Origin: Bacteroidales bacterium
Lineage (GTDB): Bacteria > Bacteroidota > Bacteroidia > Bacteroidales > GCA-2748055
NCBI GenBank assembly: GCA_029210585.1
Contig: JARGFP010000002.1
Coordinates: 62,001 to 126,000 of the forward strand
Reading direction: 5' to 3'
Length of the DNA stretch: 64,000 bases
Below are positions 60,235 to 64,000 of the stretch, piece after piece. Position 1 is the stretch's first letter, and each line of letters starts with the position of its first letter. The translations under genes and the position numbers were made by a program. The notes beneath the pieces are model-generated. The model had not been told where the DNA came from. It saw only the letters and a list, made by a program, of their open reading frames with translations, and made no database searches.

Positions 60235-60439
60235 TTTGGGTATGCGGATTATGTAATTACTAATAATTTGTTTTTCAAGTTGTTGAGCAATAACTGCTAT
60301 GTATACAATCGATTGTATTTTGGTTTTCTAAATGTACGCATTGTTTTACAACATGCGGCCCAGGTATTGATCATGTAGGTTTAATTATTGTTCTAAGATA
60401 AAAAAGAAGCCGTTGCATACCAAGTTGCCGTTAAGATTT
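60235..60439. other. 205-bp intergenic region
   Basis: AT-rich control region of the DUF1080 operon; the palindrome is the only structured element. No full TAnnTTTG was found on the minus strand. Confidence 0.5.
60303..60318. promoter_or_regulatory. 16-bp perfect palindrome upstream of the DUF1080 operon
   Basis: ATACAATCGATTGTAT is a perfect inverted repeat with a central CG, like LacI-family operators. It lies 69 bp before the DUF1080 ATG in a 205-bp gap that holds no gene. Confidence 0.55.
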
Positions 60440-60886
60440 TTATTTACTTATGTAATCCATGGCTTCCAGGTTCAGGGCTTTTAATGAGAGCAGAATATCA
60501 CGAAAAAAATAGATGCAGGAAAAAAGGATGGAGATGATGGAAAGCACAAAAAGTGAATATCCGATGATCCTGAGATTTGTTTCCAACAGGAACATGAGGA
60601 AAAGCAGGGGTATGATGAGGCTGCTGGCAATTACGCTGACCACCATGGATCCAATTGAAAATCGCAGTACACGGCTTCGCTTGTAGAGTATTTTTATTTC
60701 TTCTTTTTTCACCGACGTATTTTTCACCGCTCCGGTGGTGAGTTCGCTGATCAGGTGCCGGGTCCGGTCGATGGTCCGTGCAAGCCGGTTGGTAAAGGTG
60801 AGCAACAGCAGTCCCACCCCGGAGATAAGGGCCACTGGTGTAATACAGGATTGAAGAAAGTCAACGAACTGTGCTGTGGTTTGCAT
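60440..60886 (-). CDS. DUF2721 membrane protein
   Basis: A 148-residue protein with three membrane helices (about 15-33, 77-98 and 104-127) and an intracellular charged loop (LARTIDRTRHLISEL near 35-49, KKEEIKILYKRSRVLRFSI) that matches the DUF2721 pattern. No function is known for the family. It stands alone on the minus strand with an AT-rich upstream region. Confidence 0.75.
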   Translation of the reverse strand: MQTTAQFVDFLQSCITPVALISGVGLLLLTFTNRLARTIDRTRHLISELTTGAVKNTSVKKEEIKILYKRSRVLRFSIGSMVVSVIASSLIIPLLFLMFLLETNLRIIGYSLFVLSIISILFSCIYFFRDILLSLKALNLEAMDYISK

Positions 60887-60972
60887 ATGTGAAAAGGTTC
60901 AGGGGTTGCGCATATTTATCGTAAAAGTAGCGCAAATCCATTGAAATATGGCAAGTCTGAAAAATTTTTAGA

Positions 60973-61104
60973 GTAGCCGGGATTGCTCCTCGTACCTCGT
61001 CGCGATCTCAGATGGGGTAGCCGGGATTGCTCCTCGTACCTCGTCGCGATCTCAGATGGGGTAGCCGGGATTGCTCCTCGTTCATCGTTGCGATCTCAGA
61101 TGGG
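60973..61104 (+). repeat. 44-bp tandem repeat, three copies
   Basis: Perfectly abutting units at 60973-61016, 61017-61060 and 61061-61104; the first two are identical and the third differs at a few bases. Each can form a hairpin with GATTGC pairing to GCGATC. A fourth, diverged copy lies at 62534-62577 on the other side of the ATPase gene. Confidence 0.95.
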
Positions 61105-61169
61105 GGGTGTACTGTAGGGAATGGATTTTGTGTTAAATGAACAATTACTCGCTATTATATATAAATAAT

Positions 61170-61183
61170 GTGTAAATTTACAC
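61170..61183. promoter_or_regulatory. 14-bp perfect palindrome upstream of the AAA ATPase
   Basis: GTGTAAATTTACAC ends 27 bp before ATG 61211. It overlaps where a promoter would be, so it is a candidate operator. Confidence 0.5.
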
Positions 61184-61210
61184 AAAAAACACACGAAAAG
61201 CGTGATTGTG

Positions 61211-62533
61211 ATGAAAGTTCAGAGGGAAATTATTCAGAGATTAACGCAGTGGAGCGTTAGTGAAACCCGAAAGCCCCTTATTATTATGGGAGTCAGGCAA
61301 ACGGGTAAAACCTGGGTTATGCGCGAATTCGGGGAAGAATATTTCGATTATACAGCCGAATTTAATTTTGACCGAACCAAAGAGCTTGCTGAGATTTTTG
61401 ACAAGACGAAAGATGTAAAGCGCATTCTGAACGATCTGGCTCTTTTTTCCGATGTTCCGTTACTTCCTGGTAAAACCCTGATTATTTTTGATGAAATACA
61501 GGAATGTAGCGGAGCTTTAAACAGTTTGAAATATTTTCAGGAAGATGCTCCTGAGTACCATCTGATTGCGGCAGGTTCACTACTGGGCGTTTCAATTAGA
61601 CAGAAAAAAATGTCGGTTCCTGTAGGCAAGGTTGAAATTCTGAAGATGCGTCCCATTTCTTTTAAAGAATTTTTGCAACATGCTGATGAAAAGATTTTCA
61701 ATTTTGTTGAAGAAATTTCCCGGATTGAACCTTTGCCAGGGATCATATTTAACAGGCTTAAGGAAGAATACAGAAGGTACCAGGTAAGTGGAGGGATGCC
61801 TGAATCTGTTGTGTCACTGCTCGGTAACACTGGAATGGCCAGGGTTGAAGATGTATTACAAAACATTCTGAATCTCTATACCCTGGATTTTTCAAAGTAT
61901 GCAGACGCGGTTCAAATTACAAGAATAAACAGTATCTGGAATTCTTTGCCTTCTCAGCTGGCAAAAGAAAACAGTAAATTCATTTACAAAGTAGTCAAAA
62001 CAGGTGCTAGGGCTCGTGAATATGAGGATGCATTGCTTTGGCTGGAGGAAGCAGGGCTTGTTTACCGTGTGTATAATGTATCGAAACCTGGTATTCCGCT
62101 CAGCGCTTACCGGGATATTTCGGCTTTCAAATTGTATGCATTTGATTGCGGAATCTTAAGAAGGTTGTCAAAATTGTCACCGGATATTATTTTGTCGGGT
62201 CACCTGGGTTTTACCGAATTTAAAGGTTCGCTGGCAGAAAATGCGATATTGCAGTCGCTTGAGCCACAATTTGATGATCAACTTTATTACTGGACCTCCG
62301 GAAACAAAGCCGAAATTGATTTTTTGCTTCAGACAGCCACGCAAATTATTCCGGCAGAAGTTAAATCTGAAAACCGGGTGAGTGGTAAGAGTTTATCGGT
62401 TTACCATAAAAAGTTTGCTCCTGAAATCAGGATAAGATTTTCAATGAACAACCTTCATCAGGAGAAAGGTTTGCTAAGTATTCCGGTTTTTTTGGCAGAC
62501 TGGTCAACAAAACTTATTGAAATGAGTGATTGA
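61211..62533 (+). CDS. AAA_14/DUF4143 ATPase
   Basis: A 440-residue protein of the AAA_14-DUF4143 type, abundant in Bacteroidota and archaea but without a settled role. The AAA part has Walker A GVRQTGKTWVMREF near 27-40, Walker B KTLIIFDEIQECSG near 92-105 and a sensor-like HLIAAGSLLG near 115. The C-terminal DUF4143 part (about 200-440) has YYWTSGNKAEIDFLLQ and IIPAEVKSEN, a DEKK-like nuclease-superfamily pattern (Asp/Glu and Lys kept). ATG 61211 is chosen over an in-frame GTG at 61202. It is more AT-rich than neighbouring core genes and lies between 44-bp repeats, so it is probably acquired. Confidence 0.85.
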   Translation: MKVQREIIQRLTQWSVSETRKPLIIMGVRQTGKTWVMREFGEEYFDYTAEFNFDRTKELAEIFDKTKDVKRILNDLALFSDVPLLPGKTLIIFDEIQECSGALNSLKYFQEDAPEYHLIAAGSLLGVSIRQKKMSVPVGKVEILKMRPISFKEFLQHADEKIFNFVEEISRIEPLPGIIFNRLKEEYRRYQVSGGMPESVVSLLGNTGMARVEDVLQNILNLYTLDFSKYADAVQITRINSIWNSLPSQLAKENSKFIYKVVKTGARAREYEDALLWLEEAGLVYRVYNVSKPGIPLSAYRDISAFKLYAFDCGILRRLSKLSPDIILSGHLGFTEFKGSLAENAILQSLEPQFDDQLYYWTSGNKAEIDFLLQTATQIIPAEVKSENRVSGKSLSVYHKKFAPEIRIRFSMNNLHQEKGLLSIPVFLADWSTKLIEMSD

Positions 62534-62577
62534 GTAGACGAGATTGCTCCTCGTGCCTCGTCGCGTTCTCGGATGGG
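62534..62577 (+). repeat. 44-bp repeat, diverged fourth copy
   Basis: Begins right at the ATPase stop codon region and matches the upstream units over most of its length. With them it brackets the ATPase gene. Confidence 0.88.
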
Positions 62578-62584
62578 GGTGTGT

Positions 62585-62761
62585 GTGACAAAACAATCGA
62601 GACGCAAATTCAGTGCGGAATTCAAGGCCAAGGTTGCCTTGGAAGCCATTAAAAATGAGTAGACCATGGCCGAACTGGGCCACCAATTTGAAGTTAATCC
62701 TGTGACGATCTCCAAATGGAAAAATGAGTTTTTAGAAAGAATGTCGGTCGTTTTTGAGTGA
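62585..62761 (+). pseudogene. IS3-family transposase OrfA fragment with internal stop
   Basis: Translates as an OrfA helix-turn-helix N-terminus (KQSRRKFSAEFKAKVALEAI), then a TAG at 62660-62662 where a lysine codon is expected, and continues MAELGHQFEVNPVTISKWK before ending. The dead gene is truncated, with no OrfB. It starts 8 bp after the fourth 44-bp repeat. Confidence 0.85.
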
Positions 62762-62780
62762 AGTACTACCTATTCTTAGG

Positions 62781-62800
62781 ACCACTGAAAGTGGTTTCTT
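62781..62800 (+). terminator. Small hairpin downstream of the OrfA fragment
   Basis: ACCACT (62781-62786) and AGTGGT (62790-62795) with a 3-base loop, then a short T-rich run. It may be an IS remnant rather than a working terminator. Confidence 0.4.
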
Positions 62801-62868
62801 AATTTATTTCTTCTCTCTTTATGATGATGTAATACCGTGTTAATAACCGGAAATAACTCGTAGCATAG

Positions 62869-63225
62869 CGGAGAGTTATTCTGGCTGATTTTATCTCTGA
62901 GCATGCCTGGGAGACCCTGGGTGTATACCATGTTGCTCCTCCAGCCCATCATAAGCGCATTAGAACCACCAATATGGTGGAGAGGGTTAATCAGGAGCTC
63001 CTAAGACGTAGTAAGGTGATCAGGATATTCCCTAACCCCAAGAGCTGTTTGAGGCTCTTCTCGGCCCTTTTGAAAGAGTGGCATGAGGACTGGGTGTCTG
63101 GGCGACGATATTTGAATATGGACCGGCTGAGGGAGTGGGAGGCCGAGCGCGCCGCTCATCCCCAGGACCGCGGTCCTGGGGATGAGCAGTCCCCTATGAA
63201 GGAAAAAGAATTAACCGTGGTTTGA
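62869..63225 (+). pseudogene. IS256-family transposase C-terminal fragment
   Basis: The open stretch from 62869 (after TAG 62866-62868) reads FISEHAWETLGVY, RIRTTNMVERVNQELLRR and IFPNPKSCLRLFSALLKEWH, then SGRRYLNMDRL, which is the end of IS256/Mutator-type transposases. The N-terminal DDE part is missing. The last third holds a 34-bp perfect palindrome (63154-63187) encoding a repetitive PQDRGPG-like stretch. Confidence 0.85.
63154..63187. repeat. 34-bp perfect palindrome inside the transposase remnant
   Basis: Two 17-base arms (63154-63170 and 63171-63187) are exact reverse complements with no spacer. The arms begin GCTCATCCCCAGG. Its origin is unknown. Confidence 0.92.
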
Positions 63226-63300
63226 TAATTTTACAGAAAATAAGTTGCACAACTTTTTAATGCCGATTGTGGAGAAAATGCGGGGAAAATACCAAAAAGA

Positions 63301-63339
63301 AAAAATGCAATCAACTAAATACGAGTCGATTGCATTTTT
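63301..63339 (-). terminator. Terminator after tRNA-Pro
   Basis: Arms 63301-63312 and 63328-63339 pair perfectly over 12 bp; on the minus strand a T-rich run follows. It sits just downstream of tRNA-Pro. Confidence 0.8.
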
Positions 63340-63345
63340 ATTATG

Positions 63346-63419
<74 letters not shown>

Positions 63420-63719
63420 AATGTGGTGAACAGATGCAAAATTAACATTTTTTCCTTTTTTAATGAAAGTTTGGATGAGATTTTATTCGTGCGATGGTCC
63501 CCTGGTACGGGGTTCCGAAATAGTGGGTCAGAACTATGCCTGCCGCAATAAAATGCTGATATTTAATACGATATGAATATATATATTAAAAAATATATTA
63601 AAATAACTATAAATAGCACTATTAAAATATATATATGATTTTGCAGGCTGGATTCAGGGTTTTAAATGTACTATGTGAAAACTATTTATGTTTGATCATT
63701 TTCAGGAAATGTACTTGCA
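63420..63719. other. 300-bp AT-rich intergenic region
   Basis: Holds no convincing gene. From about 63560 to 63640 it is very AT-rich, with repeated ATATATTAAAA and ATTAAAATATA units. A CCCC-TGGTA-CGGGG inverted repeat lies near 63500-63515. Confidence 0.6.
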
Positions 63720-64000
63720 TCAGATCTTTGCCAGCACCATGGTCATGGCATGCAGGGTGATGGTGATGCCCAGGTAGATATTGCGCGACATCGCGGGCTT
63801 GAGGTTGAATAGTTTGTACTGCAGGGAGCCGGCATGACAGGAGGTTACACAGTCTCCGCAAAGGGTGCAGGTAGACGCGGGTTCCCGGGCCAGGATATCC
63901 TCTTTTTTCAGCGCATTGTATTTGCAGTGCGCACTGCAGAGCATACAACTCGTGCAGCTGTCGTTGATGGTCAGCCGGATGGGATTGACGTATTTTGCCC
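63720..64000 (-). CDS. 4Fe-4S dicluster-type membrane protein, C-terminal part
   Basis: Partial: the frame continues past the right edge. The visible residues include a ligand cluster SCTSCMLCSAHCKYNAL and a second one STCTLCGDCVTSCHAGSL, typical of two [4Fe-4S] ferredoxin-like sites in NapH/NosR/CcoG-style proteins, followed by a helical end (ITITLHAMTMVLAKI). The ATG at 63944 is internal, because upstream codons (VNPIRLTINDSC) continue the family pattern; I therefore extend the gene to the edge. Electron partner unknown. Confidence 0.82.
   Translation of the reverse strand, partial: AKYVNPIRLTINDSCTSCMLCSAHCKYNALKKEDILAREPASTCTLCGDCVTSCHAGSLQYKLFNLKPAMSRNIYLGITITLHAMTMVLAKI

Larger units (their letters stand above)
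60887..61210. other. 324-bp intergenic region before the ATPase gene
   Basis: Contains the three 44-bp repeats and then an AT-rich stretch with the palindrome 61170-61183. No further gene is seen. Confidence 0.6.

Noticed and set aside
60973-61104. Possible CRISPR array from 44-bp repeats
   Set aside because: The three repeats abut directly and leave no room for spacers.
62852-62880. Inverted repeat near the IS256 fragment as a terminal inverted repeat
   Set aside because: AATAACTC/GAGTTATT lies next to the truncated frame and cannot be tied to an element end without comparison to a full copy.
63682-63948. 88-codon minus-strand frame over the Fe-S gene
   Set aside because: The neighbouring frame has two ferredoxin-like cysteine clusters and continues to the window edge; this frame has none.

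Overview
The window looks like the chromosome of a Bacteroidota bacterium, most likely of the order Bacteroidales; this rests on gene content and promoter style, not on a database match. Support comes from a PorQ-type type IX secretion gene next to cmk and ispH, the rplU-rpmA-serS and tig-clpP-clpX clusters, a receptor-less Gfo/Idh, DUF1080 and sulfatase cluster typical of glycan users, and a recurring -7 promoter element of the form TAnnTTTG in front of many genes. Shine-Dalgarno sequences are mostly weak; greA is the exception.

Layout. 1-4.1 kb: end of a Gfo/Idh oxidoreductase, a ferredoxin-NADP reductase, mtaB, a truncated RicT/PSP1 protein and a sulfotransferase. 4.5-10 kb: membrane pyrophosphatase, lpxH and two tandem TlpA-like lipoproteins that have both lost the CxxC motif. 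10.2-21.3 kb: a glycogen locus with debranching enzyme, GT4 glycosyltransferase, GH57 amylase, a 1420-residue fusion of a glycogen-synthase-like domain with alpha-glucan phosphorylase, and a convergent branching enzyme. 21.5-29.7 kb: housekeeping genes (ribF, ahcY, greA, HIT, ruvC, serS, rpmA, rplU). 29.9-39.2 kb: a bifunctional-nuclease-type protein, a nucleoside transporter, a lone receiver protein, a GT2 glycosyltransferase, an orphan DppC-like permease, an ABC-2 exporter and recQ. 39.4-44.6 kb: tatC, lptB, tRNA-Leu, tig, clpP, clpX. 44.7-55.4 kb: EamA transporter, glycosyltransferase, porQ, cmk, ispH, pfkA, priA, a heptose-7-phosphate kinase and an outer-membrane barrel. 55.5-60.2 kb: sulfatase, Tat-exported Gfo/Idh oxidoreductase and a DUF1080 lipoprotein, headed by a 16-bp perfect palindrome. 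60.4-64 kb: a repeat-rich accessory zone with an AAA/DUF4143 ATPase bracketed by 44-bp repeats, two broken transposases, a 34-bp perfect palindrome, tRNA-Pro and part of an Fe-S protein.

Most genes are core metabolism. The most unusual signals are: several in-frame minisatellites inside otherwise conserved enzymes, most strikingly a 61-residue Gly/Ser-rich insert in IspH; the paired cysteine-less TlpA proteins; a RicT homologue cut off just after its PSP1 domain; and the repeat-flanked ATPase island. No CRISPR array, prophage, rRNA operon or recognisable defence system was found.
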